Part shown: one piece after another, positions 39,670-50,304 of the stretch | How positions within the stretch are numbered: position 1 is the stretch's first letter | Layout of the letters: each line of letters starts with the position of its first letter | Assembly (NCBI GenBank): GCA_014529385.2 | Contig: CM043943.1 | Location: forward strand, 157,479,247-157,543,246 | From: Adiantum capillus-veneris | Lineage: Eukaryota; Streptophyta; Polypodiopsida; Polypodiales; Pteridaceae | Reading direction: 5' to 3' | DNA length: 64,000 nucleotides | Translations under genes and position numbers: made by a program | Notes under the pieces: generated by a model | Database searches by the model: none | The model's input: the letters and a program-made list of their open reading frames with translations, nothing else | What the model was told of the DNA's origin: nothing

Positions 39670-40005
39670 TTAGGGTTTTTTTCTATCCAGCTTTAGAAGA
39701 TTGTTCTCAGCTTCCACCTTATTTATAAACACCTTTGCAGTGGTTTCCTTCAATGGTCTTTTTGTGCTACAACCCAATTGCCTAGCTAAAGAGATCAATT
39801 GTGGCGCCTTCATGATTTCACTGGGTGTACCTTCCTTTGCCAATATTTCTTGTATTTGGGCTCTTCTTATTTCACTGTGGTGGCTTGTGTCACTTGCTCG
39901 GTACAGTTTTTCTCGAAGGGTAGTTTCACCTTTGTCATATTTTGCAGGTGGTATTCTTCTTGTAAAGAACACCATACAAGATTTGAATGATGAGGGAACC
40001 ATCAT
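39670..40005 (-). pseudogene. unrecognised protein fragment
   Basis: A clean 111-codon frame following the copia RT fragment on the same strand. Composition is ordinary for a soluble protein (KYDKGETTLREKLYRAS, EIRRAQIQEILAKEG, PQLISLARQLGCS). It is not part of copia: the RT stops just before its catalytic Y-V-D-D box and this sequence takes over. I do not recognise the family. Given the phosphatase-like and SET-like fragments upstream on the same strand it could be host-gene sequence, but that is inference. Confidence 0.35.
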
Positions 40006-40019
40006 TTAACCTCCTTGTG

Positions 40020-40540
40020 TACAAGCAGTGATCCTCTTGGCTTCGTACATAACCTTGGGATTGAATGTACTTATCAAGCTTGATGTACCACTACCTTGAG
40101 CCTTGCTTTAGGCCACACAAAGATTTCTTGAGTCTACACACCAATTCTACCCTTGTGGGTTTCTCAGGCTTTATTTCAAAACCTTCATGCTGCATCATGT
40201 AGACATCTTCTTTGAGATCTCCATGAAGAAATGTCGTCTTTGCATCCATTTGGACCAGTTCCATGTCTTGTATAGCTACTAATCAAAGCACAAGAAGCAG
40301 TGTAGTCATCTTGATCATTGGGGAAAAGATCTCATCAAAATCTACACCTTTTTTTTGCTTGAATCCTATAGCAACCAATCTAGCCTTATATTTAGGCTTG
40401 AGATCTTTTGTCGTGTACTTGTTCTTGTACACCCATGTGCAAGGCAATGCTTGTTTAACCTCTAGTAACTCTATCAATTCCCAAGTCTCATTGGCTAAAA
40501 TCAAGTTATACTCGGGTTGGATAGCTTGCTCCCACTTCAC
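40020..40540 (-). pseudogene. C3: copia reverse transcriptase fragment
   Basis: On the minus strand: NETWELIELLEVKQALPC, WVYKNKYTTKDLKPKYKARL, GFKQKKGVDFDEIFSP, then, with breaks, MDAKTTFLHGDL, GLKQGSR and LNDGSLIIQILY. This is the N-terminal half of a copia RT and ends exactly before the Y-V-D-D box. The upstream neighbour is not integrase but the FCP1-like sequence, with the junction at about 40541-40545. No LTR is near. Confidence 0.8.
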
Positions 40541-40543
40541 ACC

Positions 40544-40861
40544 TTTTATGCTTCCAATACTCTATGATTTCTTTGTATTCACTGTTATTTGTCACTTCAG
40601 GTTGTCCATAAAGATTACAAGCAATCAAATCGTGCACATCCCTTCTCTCATCAAGTTGAAGCAAGTAGGGAAGTAGCTCCCCCAAGAGCACATTGTCAAC
40701 CATTTTATGCTTCCAATACTCTATGATTTCTTTGTATTCACTGTTATTTGTCACTTCATGTTGTCCATAAAGATTACAAGCAATCAAATCGTGCACATCC
40801 CTTCTCTCATCAAGTTGAAGCAAGTAGGGAAGTAGCTCCCCCAAGAGCACATTGTCAACCA
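40544..40861 (-). repeat. 159-bp exact-frame tandem duplication
   Basis: 40544-40702 and 40703-40861 are head-to-tail copies, 53 codons each. The only difference I can see is one base (CACTTCAGG against CACTTCATG), changing Pro to His in the encoded GQ-(P/H)-EV. It must be recent compared with the surrounding decay. Confidence 0.95.
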
Positions 40862-41760
40862 TCTTTTCACCATCAAATTGAGGTGAAAAAATGCAATTCT
40901 CTGCAGGTGAAATGCATCCCTTGTAAGGAGAGTCATCAATAAGCATTGTTCTTTGTGGATCACATTCAAACCCCATGGAAATTTTGGCCAAAGGCTTGAA
41001 CATTGCCTCAACATTTAGATTCTCAGGTCTAAATAATTTTTGGCTTTGAGCGGTGTAGCAACCTTCTTGATATGAGACTACAAAGAAAGGTAATGTATCC
41101 CCAGCTAAGTTGTTTAGTGCTTTAAGGATTTGAAGCACATTGTACCTAGGTAGCTGTTGACCAGATTGCAGCATTAAATTTTTGTAATATAGTCGTAAAA
41201 AATTGTATGCAACCTAGCTTGAGTATAATATATCTTTTTGAATCTATCTGCATTGACTTATGGTGTGAGGATGGCTGAGAGTAACACTTCAATAATAGAC
41301 CATTTAAATCCAATATAATTGTAAGCATGTATTTCTCATTATCTATACTAGATGTAGTAGCGATTGGAAATGGCTCAGGAGCAGATGTTTCAACCTCTTT
41401 TGAAGTAGGTTGGATTGTTGGAGCACTGATTTCTTGGTCCACATTACTGCAAGCTTGCTTAGGCTGCACAACACTAGACTCTGGTATAGAAATATCTGTC
41501 TTGGGCACTTCAGAAATGAAAGAATCAATGGATTATACAATTGTTGATTCATTGATAGGGGCTTTTTCAATCCCAATCTTTGAATATAAGATCACTAGAA
41601 TTTAATTCATCATTTTTACACGTAGAGCTCCAAGTAACAAATTTATTCAAGGTGAAATCAATATTAGAATCCTTGCAACCATTGTTAGCATTGGTACACA
41701 AAGCACCACTTGCATAAACTACATTCCATTGTGGAAAACTTGTCCTTCCTACACTCTATT
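40545..41760 (-). pseudogene. FCP1/NIF-type (HAD) phosphatase fragment with a 159-bp internal duplication
   Basis: FCP1-like proteins dephosphorylate phosphoproteins such as the RNA polymerase II tail. Read leftward: a leader of unknown similarity (about 41760-41400); motif I region IILDLNGLLLKCYS near 41310, using the D-L-N-G-L-L variant seen in many plant members; LGCIQFFTTILQKFNAAIWS near 41180; a one-base frameshift at about 41148; then RYNVLQILKALNNL, the distal motif MLIDDSPYKGC near 40935, and FDGEKMVDNVLLGELLPYL. The last part, 53 codons, occurs twice in tandem. The missing stretches typical of introns are absent. Adjacent copia RT follows at 40540. The break near 41148 and the duplication argue against function. 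Confidence 0.65.
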
Positions 41761-42032
41761 AAATGTTAGTACTTAAGTGAATACTAAAAGCCAAAACTTG
41801 TTCAACAACACACGTGAACAAGGTCCACCACAGGTCCAATCTAAGCTACAAGAAAAACATGTTCAAGAACACACGGGCAGAAGGTCCACCACATGTTCAA
41901 TCTAGGCTACAAGAAAAAAAATTGAGCTTTGACATAGATTTGGATTCAAGGGCCACAACTTGTTTAAGCTAGCTAGCTTCAAACTACACCAAAATGTCGC
42001 AAAGATGTGCTACATATTCAAGGTAAAATTTA
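41761..42032. repeat. S repeat fragment between phosphatase-like and SET-like sequences
   Basis: Two units with AAGGTCCACCACAGGTCCAA and AAGGTCCACCACATGTTCAA followed by AGGCTACAAGAAAAA; forward orientation. Confidence 0.65.
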
Positions 42033-42570
42033 TCAAAAGAAGAAAGTAATATTGGAGCCCCTACCACTTTTCCAACCTAGGTATTCATTAAATTTGATAA
42101 GATTATCTAAAAATCTTGAGTAGATGTGTGAAGATGTGCATTTGTGCCAAGGTGGAAAATTTGGATCAAATGTATAGAATACATTTGGCTGGACACTTGA
42201 ACCATGAGAACTATTTATATAGCCCGACACATTTCTTTCTACTATGCAACCAAGAATGTATGCTTGATCTTCCTCTTCTTCTACATTTGGATCTTCTAGA
42301 AGAAAATATTTAGAGGCTCTTGAAAACATTTTGCATATCCTTTTCCACTCTTTAAATCTATACTTATGCCCTCCATAGTTTAGAATAGCCACACCACTTT
42401 TAAGGGTAGTATGCACAAATAGCCCATAACCAGCTCCTTGAGTACATAAAAGTCACACTTCAAAAGCCACCCCATTAATATAAAAAAGTACATTCTTAGG
42501 AATAGAAAAATTTGGTGTCCCAAAAGAATCTTCATTATAATCATAGCGTGAAATACACTTCATTTTATCT
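42033..42570 (-). pseudogene. SET-domain-like fragment
   Basis: SET domains methylate lysines, usually on histones. On the minus strand the frame gives GAGYGLFVHTTLKSGVAIL followed by NYGGHKYRFKEWKR, resembling the G-x-G-x-x-A/F N-terminal SET block. Farther on come YILGCIVERNVSGYINSSHG then SVQPNVFYTFDP, which resembles the N-x-x-R-F-I-N-H-S-C-x-P-N block, with the key H and C replaced (N-S-S-H-G). One stop lies near 42455 and the frame opens again upstream (SRYDYNEDSFGTPNFSIP). The diagnostic N-H-S-C is not intact, so assignment rests on overall order. It is surrounded by S repeats. Confidence 0.5.
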
Positions 42571-43368
42571 CACTTAACTCCTTTGTATTTGCAAAAAAAA
42601 GAAAAACATTATGCATAAATACAAGGACTAGATCAAAGGATGATAGTACTATTTTGATGTCCATCATATGGAAGACTTAGAGTGTCTCCTACGTGGGGCC
42701 TCAAAAGGTTCAAAAAATAAAATCTTTGAGAAACAATATAGCACACCATGTCTCCAATATATTGCCCATTTGAAGCATAGAGAGAACCAAGGTCCACCAC
42801 TTGTCCAAGCTAGACATTGAGCATTAATACAAGGTCCAATAACTATCCAAGAAACCTATAGTATGTGGTAACATGGGATACATTGATGCAACAAAAATAG
42901 CCTAACCTCTTGGTCCATATATGTTTTCTCGTAGACTAGGGGGATAGTTTCAAAGTCATCACTAGTCAAGATTAGGCATAGGACATTGATACAATGCTCC
43001 ACCACATGTGCAACTTATCTTCTCTAGTAGCATGGGTGTTTTGATCTCAAATTTCACCGCATCTTCAACGTATACTCTATTGTAGTGTAAATATTTTGGT
43101 TTGTAGGTCCACCACTTGTCCAAACTTGGCTTGTTGATGTATGGAGATTATCAAAGGTCCACCAGTTCTCCAAGATAGACTTATAGCACAATTTCAAGGT
43201 CCACTACGTGCACAACATATGAGGGGCTATAATATGCAAGCTCTTAATTCAATGTCTACCATCTCCTCTCCGACTCTAAGGTTCCATTGAAGCATAGAGA
43301 GAAGCAAGGTCCACCACCCAAGCTAGTACTTTTTTTCATCACTTCAAAATTCCATGAATTGTTGTCCA
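42571..43368. repeat. S repeat array, part 3 (left flank of G1)
   Basis: Forward units such as AAGGTCCACCACTTGTCCAAG at 42790, 43107 and near 43300. The array stops at the G1 insertion and resumes at 62554. Confidence 0.75.
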
Positions 43369-43461
43369 TGGGGTGTCATAATAATCAATATCTAATTCTC
43401 CTAAATGATTTTCTCATGTTAAACTGATTATTTAATATGGAGAAGTGCCAGGGGAGAAAAA

Positions 43462-46400
43462 TGTAAGGTCCCTAACCCGCCTGTATCGAGATCGGGATGG
43501 GATCCTTGACAGGTCTCTAGGCCTTATAAAAATCGGAGTCTCTAAACAGGAAAAATCCAAGGAATAGACCTTTACCATTGACAATGGCTTGGGTCTATAG
43601 CCTTAGAAGAAGACCTAGTCCTGTCTCGCAGCGAAAAGGGAACAACCTTTTAAAAGTCCAATAACTATTTCGGCCCTATATCTTCCACAAATTGGACTAA
43701 GGTATCCTCAACCAATGCTTTTCCCCCCCTAACATATGTGAGGGCACAGCCGCTGGTAGATTCCTCTTCCGATTCAAGAAGTTTTCTAAACGTTTTAGTG
43801 CGCAGGGATGGATAGTTACCTGACGAATCAGGTCCACCCGTCCATGATTGACAACCTTAGTCAATCCCCACTTACCACCCCGCACTTACACAAGATTCAT
43901 TTATCTTATTAGCACATTGTTTTAACATTTAAAATAATGGTTTCTTTTAACGTTCCATCACAATAATTCCTTGAAGACAGCATTGAAAGCATTCTTTCAG
44001 AAAACAAACATCTTTAAACTTAAGACAGGGTACTGTCAATCAAAACATTATCCATAATAACCATGACCAGTACTCTTCTTGTCTCAAGACCACCTAAGGG
44101 TGAAAAACGACACCCATACCTTGTTCAAATCCGGAGTGGAATAAACCCCCACCCAAGGTTCCGGGTGCCCATACACCAAACCAGTTGCCCATACAACCGG
44201 GCGGCTCCCCTAGGATAAAAACGGTATCCTAACTTATGTAGAAACATCAAGACATGACACGGAGTAGAAACTCGTTCATGGGGGTAACCGACTTAACCGT
44301 GGCTAGAAAGCCAATCATTATCATCAATTTATATCAAGGAGTCGGAGGTGTCTTGAGACAAGCTGTCTTAAGGATGATCAAACATATCTTTCCTAATTCA
44401 ACCAGTTTTAACCCAAACAATTCTTTCCTATATTATAAACAAATGTACATTGGAAGTTACCTTCCGTTTTCAGTCAGTTTATCCTTCTTACGTATGCAAT
44501 GCTAACTTATAAAAGAACTTAAACTAATTAAAGACTTAATTGAATAATGGGAAACCCACCTAGGATTGATTGGCCATCTGTTGTTACGCTGGCGCCTGAG
44601 GACTCTCCTCCGTAGGCCTACTACTAGGCCCGGCTTCGTCGTCATGCGATGCTCTAGTTTGTTTTGGAGCTACGTCCTCATCATCAGATGTAGGATTTGC
44701 TCGGGTCCTTTTTGGTATCATAACTTCTTATCCTTATAAAAAGGACGTCTAATTATTAGGTAAATAGTTCAAAATCTAAACTTAACCTTTGTATTTAACC
44801 GTAACCCATCCAAGGTTAAATTTATAGTCTTAATTGATAAATTCTTGACCTAGTAATTTCTTATTTGTCTATATAAGCATGATAACTTCTTCCACCGCTT
44901 CCCTAAGGGTTTTCTAAGCTCTCCTAACTTTCTTATAATTTTCTATATCTTTTTCTTAATTTTCCTATCAACTTTTAAGCTAATAATTTACTTATTTTGG
45001 GCTTAATATTTATTGTATTTAATTTCTCTTAGATATTTCATTTCCTTAACTTGATATCATAGGTTTGCACTTACTATAATTTTTCTAAAAACTTTTAACC
45101 ACAAAGTCTATTCACTTTAATTAATCATTTGCTCAAAATAAGACTTTTGGTCAATTATGATTTACTAAAATCACTAATTAACTATGGTATAATTACCACA
45201 AGTAGATAAGCATATTTTTGACCTCTGGTAATTATCTTATTATTTTCCAACTTAATTATATAATTTCCATCTTCAATTTTCAGCTAAAAATAGTGTAATT
45301 TGACTTAGATAAATATCTATACTACTTTTCTAACCTTGAAATAATTATCGCAGCCTCTTTACCCTATAATATATCTCTGATAAATAGCATGTAATCATAT
45401 AGCATGATTTACTAATTTCCATCTTCAATTTTAAGCTAAAAATAATGTAATTTGACTTAGATAAATATCTATACTACTTTTCTAACCTTGTCATAATTAT
45501 CACGGCCTCTTTACCTTATAATATAGCTCTGATGAATAGCATGTAATCATATAGCATGATTTACTAATTTCCATCTTTAATTTTTAGCTAAAAATAGTGT
45601 AATTTGACTTAGATAAATATCTATACTACTTTTTTAACCTTGTCATAATTATCACAGCCTCTTTATCCTATAATATATCTCTGATAAATAGAATATAATC
45701 ATATAACATGATTTACTAATTTCCCTCTTTAGTTTTTAGCTTAAAATAGTGTAATTTGACTTAGATAAATATTTATACTACTTTTCTAACCTTGTCATAA
45801 CTATCATGGCCTCTTTACCCTATAATATAGCTCTGATAAATAGCATGTAATCATATAGCATGATTTACTAATTTTCCTCTTTAATTTTTAGCAGAAAATA
45901 GTGTAATTTGACTTAGATAAATATCTATACTACTTTTCTAACCTTGTTATAATTATCACAGCCTCTTTACCCTATAATATAGCTTTGATAAATAGGATGT
46001 AATCATATAGCATGATTTACTAATTTCCCTCTTTAGCTTTTAGCTAAAAATAGAGTAGTTTGACTTAGATAAATATCTATACTACTTTTCTAACCTTAAC
46101 ATAATTATCACGGCCTCTTTACCCTATAATATAGCTCTGATAAATAGGATGTAATCATATAGCATGATTTACTAATTTCCCTCTTTCGTTTACCCCTAAA
46201 AATAGCGTAATTCCACTAAGATAATTAGTTAAAATAATTATCTGAGATTAGAAAAATTATCACAGGTTATCTAACATCTAATAAACCTCTAAAAATTTAA
46301 CTCAATTAAATTTGAATCTATTTACTAATTTCCCTTATTTAAATTACTCAAAAAACCGAGTAATTCTGCATAATTACTTAGCTACATTAATTATCTGAGC

Positions 46401-48371
46401 TTCTCCTAATTATCACGGATTTTCTAACACCTAAGTAACTACTGATAAATATATCACAGCAATTGATATCAATTTACTGATTTCCCCTATTTAAATTTCT
46501 CAAAACACAGAGTAATTCTGCCTAATTAACTAGCTAGATTCATTATTTGAGCTTCTCTTAATTATCACAGGTTCTTTTATTCCTAATTAACCACTAATAA
46601 ATATATCACAGCAATTGAAATCAATTTACTAATTTCTCCCATTTAAATTTCTCAAAAAACAGAGTATTTCTACCTAAGTAATTAGCTAGATTAATTATCT
46701 GAGCTTCTCCTAATTATCAAGGGTTTCTTAACACCTAATTAACCACTGATAAATATATCAAAGTAATTAAATTCAATTTACTAATTTTCCCTATTTAAAT
46801 TTCTCAAAAAACAGAGTATTTCTCCTAAACAAGTTAGCTAGATTAATTTTCTGAGCTTCTCCTAATTATCATGTGTTCCTTTACATCGAATTAATCCCTG
46901 ATAATTATATCATAGCATTTAAAATCTATTTACTAATTTCGCCTATTTAAATTGTTAAAAAACAGGGTATTTCGATCAAAGTAATTAGCTATATTAATTT
47001 TCTGAGCTTCTCTTAATTAACACCGGTTTTGGAACACGTAATTAACTACTAATAATTATATAATAGCATTTGATTTTCATTTACTAATTTCCCCTATTTA
47101 AATTGTTCAAAAAACAGGGTATTTCTTCTAACTTAATTAGCTAGATTAATTTTCTGAGCTTCTCCTAATTATCATGAGTTCTTGAACACTTAATTAACCA
47201 CTGATAAATATATCACAACATTTGAAATCATTTTACTAATTTTCGCTATTTAAATTGCTCAGAAAAGAGGGTATTTCTGCTGAAATAATTATCTAAATTT
47301 ACTTTCTGAGCTTTTCCTAATTATCACGAGTTTTTAAACACCTAATTAACCACTGATAATTATATCACTTCATTGTAAATTCATTTACTAATTTCTCCTA
47401 TTAAAATTGTTCAAAAAACAGAGTAATTATGCCTAATTAATTAGGAAAACTTCTCAAAAAATTATAGGATAATTTTTCTAGATTAATAACTGTCTAATGC
47501 ATCTCTGATAAATAATTCAACTTAATTTAATCCTAATTAATATTTTTACCATTAATTCATGGTTAATTTGGCTAATTTCCGCCTTAATATGATAGGATAA
47601 ATAATCAGCTTAGTTTTACTAAGTTTAATTATAATAATCAACAGAGATTAATTAATTTAAAGAGGTTTAAGGAGCATACATAGGCCTAATCTTTGATTTA
47701 TTAGCAATTTATCTTAATCTAACCTTCCTAATTAAGAAGGATTAGGTTAATTACCGTTAGGGTTAATCAATTAGAGATTAAACTCTAATGATTTCTGTGT
47801 AGTGTTCTCTCTAGATGAGAGAGAGAGTAGCAAGGCTCCAAGTCTGTGTAAAATGTTAAGCTAGGGGTCCTATTTATAGTTTTCTGGCACTCTTAAGCTC
47901 TCACAGCCTAAAAAAGGCAGTTGCTTGCACTTCAAGCAACCCCCTACAGGTCAAAAAAACGACCCCTGCTGCTAAATGAGTCCCTGGCAGGTCAGTGATG
48001 ACCCTCCCATTACCTGTCAGCTTTTAAAATGTCAATTTTGTTATAATTTGACCTATTTTTGCTTAATTGGTAAATATCTTGTAAATATCTGGGAGACCTT
48101 TAATAAAGTCTATGCTTAAATGATTTCTCTAACCCTTCAATTTTATCTATTTTACTCAATTCACAGTATAAACTTCCAGCGGTCATAGCTATGCCAGTTT
48201 TTATCGGAATTCAATTCTGAAAATTTCTACCCCGGGGTTTGCCGTGCTTAAGATTCCAAAAATACCAATATTTGCCATGGGCGGACAATTCTACATTGCT
48301 TTTTCAATAATCATATCAGTTTGATTAAGCTTTATACAACCTTTAAGGTTTCAGAAATTGGAAACCTTACA
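43462..48371. mobile_element. L2: 4.9-kb solo-LTR-like insertion
   Basis: Ends are perfect inverted TGTAAGGT and ACCTTACA, with TG...CA termini. AAAAA flanks both sides, in agreement with a 5-bp target duplication, though the A-rich target makes this less decisive. Removing it restores the LTR text AAGTGCCAGGGG...CTAGAATATTGG seen intact at 61110-61145. It has no coding capacity, primer site or polypurine tract, as expected for a solo LTR of a long-LTR element. It is related to L1. Confidence 0.85.
45254..47500. repeat. 152-bp tandem array inside L2 (about 15 units)
   Basis: The landmark (T/GA)TTTACTAATTT recurs at 45406, 45558, 45710, 45862, 46014, 46166, 46321, 46473, 46625, 46777, 46929, 47080, 47232 and 47384, almost always 152 bp apart. 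Two subfamilies exist: up to 46166 units share GTAATTTGACTTAGATAAAT; from 46321 they share CTATTTAAATT and TCTGAGCTTCTCCTAATTAT. Units within a subfamily are more alike than between. Confidence 0.95.
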
Positions 48372-48666
48372 AAAAAACTAGAATATTGGTTAAGCTAGCA
48401 GACGAGCCACAGTAGGGATCCAAAGGAGGGAAAATAGGGATCCAAAGGGGGGGCCATCTGCAAAAGAGCAATGTGCAATAATGGGCTTAAAAGACCCTAA
48501 GGTTCAGCCCATTGAGACTTCCAAAATGCTAAGGTTCCAAAATTCAAAGGTTGAGTCCAAAGGTCAAGCATGGTGGGAATTGGATGCTTTTGTGTGTGTC
48601 CCAAAAGTATTTATCAATCCCTACATAGGAGGGGGAGAGCCTTGGGAGTAGGGGATGAGAGAGAAA

Positions 48667-48667
<1 letters not shown>

Positions 48668-48699
<32 letters not shown>
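48668..48699. repeat. (AC)n microsatellite in the G1 5' LTR
   Basis: About 15 AC units after GAGAGAAACT, at the same LTR position as in G0 and the G1 3' LTR. Confidence 0.95.
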
Positions 48700-48776
48700 G
48701 CTCCCTTTACACAAAGGGAATGAGGGACACATGTCAGCTCCCTAGCCCAGATGCCCACAAGGTGTACCCAATTCCT

Positions 48777-49099
48777 ATTGGATGGCCTTGGAGGTGGACC
48801 AATGAGAATTAGGCTACAGTAAATCTAGTTTAATTAATTAAAAAACACTTAATAAAAGAACCAATGAGAATTAAGATCTCTAGAAGACTATTGGACAATC
48901 TCCCAAGGGGTCCAATGAGCATTCAGCAGCCCAATGGCTTGCCTGATTCCTATTGGCTAGGAGACAAAGGGGTCCAATGAGAGTTTAGTTGCATTTATTA
49001 ATTACATAAAGCTCTCACAAAAGGGGAAAGGGGGACACATGTCAGAAGGCTATCACTTATACTGCTTAATATCATTGGCTAGCCCTAGGGAGGTCCAAT
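48777..49099 (+). promoter_or_regulatory. four inverted CCAAT-box pairs in the G1 5' LTR
   Basis: ATTGG followed by CCAAT with starts 22, 22, 22 and 21 bp apart: 48777/48799, 48890/48912, 48952/48974, 49074/49095. CCAAT is the core of plant NF-Y binding sites. The same spacing is found in G0 (3823/3845, 3957/3978) and the G1 3' LTR (61606/61628, 61730/61751). A role in transcription of the element is inferred. Confidence 0.6.
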
Positions 49100-49891
49100 G
49101 AGACTGTAGCATGAGCAAATAGCAAGAGGGGTCGACCAAGAGAGAGAGGGGGCTGATTTTTGCAAGGCATTATCACACACACACTCACACAATCTCATGT
49201 GTGAAGAAAAGAAGACTCACTCTCCTTCTCAAGCTTTAATGGAAAGCTTACCACCTACTCCAAGCTTGTGAGAAGGGAGGCCTACACCAACAACTCTTGG
49301 CTTTGTGATGCAAATCCAACCAAGAGCCAAGCTTCAATGCATGCTCATCTCCTCTACCATGCTAATTACTAAGCTAAGCTATGCTAATATGAGTGATTAT
49401 GTGAGGAGATGTACATCTTTCTCGTAAGAATGCTCCTTCTTCCTCTCAATCTACTCTCATACCCCGCTAGCTCTCACCATCTTCGAAGGTGTGTGAGGTC
49501 TTGGGTCTGAGACCGGAGAGAATTGATGTTGTGTTTGATAAGTGTTTTGCTTAGTGCATGAAGCTTTTATTTTCATTGCACCAGCTAGTCTTGAAGGAAC
49601 ACAAAGAATTGTATTGTACAATGTCTCTCGTGATGGGAGAAACCATAATACAAAGCCTTTTGGAGGGGGGACCGGCTCCATGTAAATCTGGTCCTCAACT
49701 GTTGTCAATAGCTTAAGTTCTCTCTCTTTTGAAAGTATTGTTCATGCTATCTAACTAGGTGTTATGATTTTTGTTGCTCTTCCACCCAAGCACTGTTGTA
49801 GTTCTCATTAGGAATCTATTCTAATGAAATGCCCACTATGTTCATGCTAATTTCCGCTACACACAAGTTTCTAGGCCATTAAATGTTACAT

Positions 49892-49903
49892 TGGTATCAG
49901 AGC
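49892..49903 (+). promoter_or_regulatory. G1 primer-binding site (initiator-Met tRNA type)
   Basis: TGGTATCAGAGC starts two bases after the LTR end ...TTACA. Confidence 0.9.
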
Positions 49904-50304
49904 ACAAGGTTTCTCTTTTCTTGCTCAAGAAGGGAGGTCCTCAAGCTAGCTATAAATGGTTGGTATTATTAATTGCATGTGAGTACCTAGAATAGGGATT
50001 TTTCAGCCTTGTAGTGCACCTGCCTTCGTGCAGCTAACGGGGCATCACCATCGAGAGCTATGGTCTTAATAGTGGAGTCCTACGGGGCTTGCCTACGGCT
50101 CCACTATTGAGCTATTAGAAGCTTGACAGGAGCCGGTGCTGTTTTGGTGTTGAACGACCCTCTCTTCTATTCCTTGCAATTAATGGTATTCGAGCCACGG
50201 GTACAGTAGCTTGAGTGCTTTTTCTAAAGACGTAAAGAGGAGTAGCAACTAGGGCTTGAAGTGCCAAAGTACACCTAAAAAGTTTACACCTAAAAGTTGT
50301 TAGA
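49904..50304 (+). other. G1 leader with a strong hairpin
   Basis: Untranslated region between primer site and gag. AATAGTGGAG at 50068-50077 pairs perfectly with CTCCACTATT at 50099-50108 around a 21-nt loop containing CCTACGG-type sequence. Leader hairpins of LTR elements often act in RNA packaging or dimerisation; that role is not shown here. Confidence 0.5.

Larger units (their letters stand above)
43374..49890 (+). repeat. G1 5' LTR, interrupted by L2 at 43462-48371
   Basis: The LTR parts are 43374-43461 and 48372-49890, starting TGTCATAATAATCAATATC and ending TTAAATGTTACA. Minus the insertion it is about 1.6 kb. It matches 61041-62547 in order and nearly in sequence. It carries an AC microsatellite (48668-48699) and four ATTGG/CCAAT pairs. 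Confidence 0.9.

Noticed and set aside
43462-48371. L2 as a DNA transposon with terminal inverted repeats
   Set aside because: The 8-bp inverted ends begin TG and end CA and the flanks fit a 5-bp duplication; with the L1 homology an LTR explanation is simpler. No transposase was seen.
49457-49708. Conserved 83-residue minus-strand ORF duplicated at 62113-62364
   Set aside because: Both copies are inside G1 LTRs and conserved only because the LTRs are.
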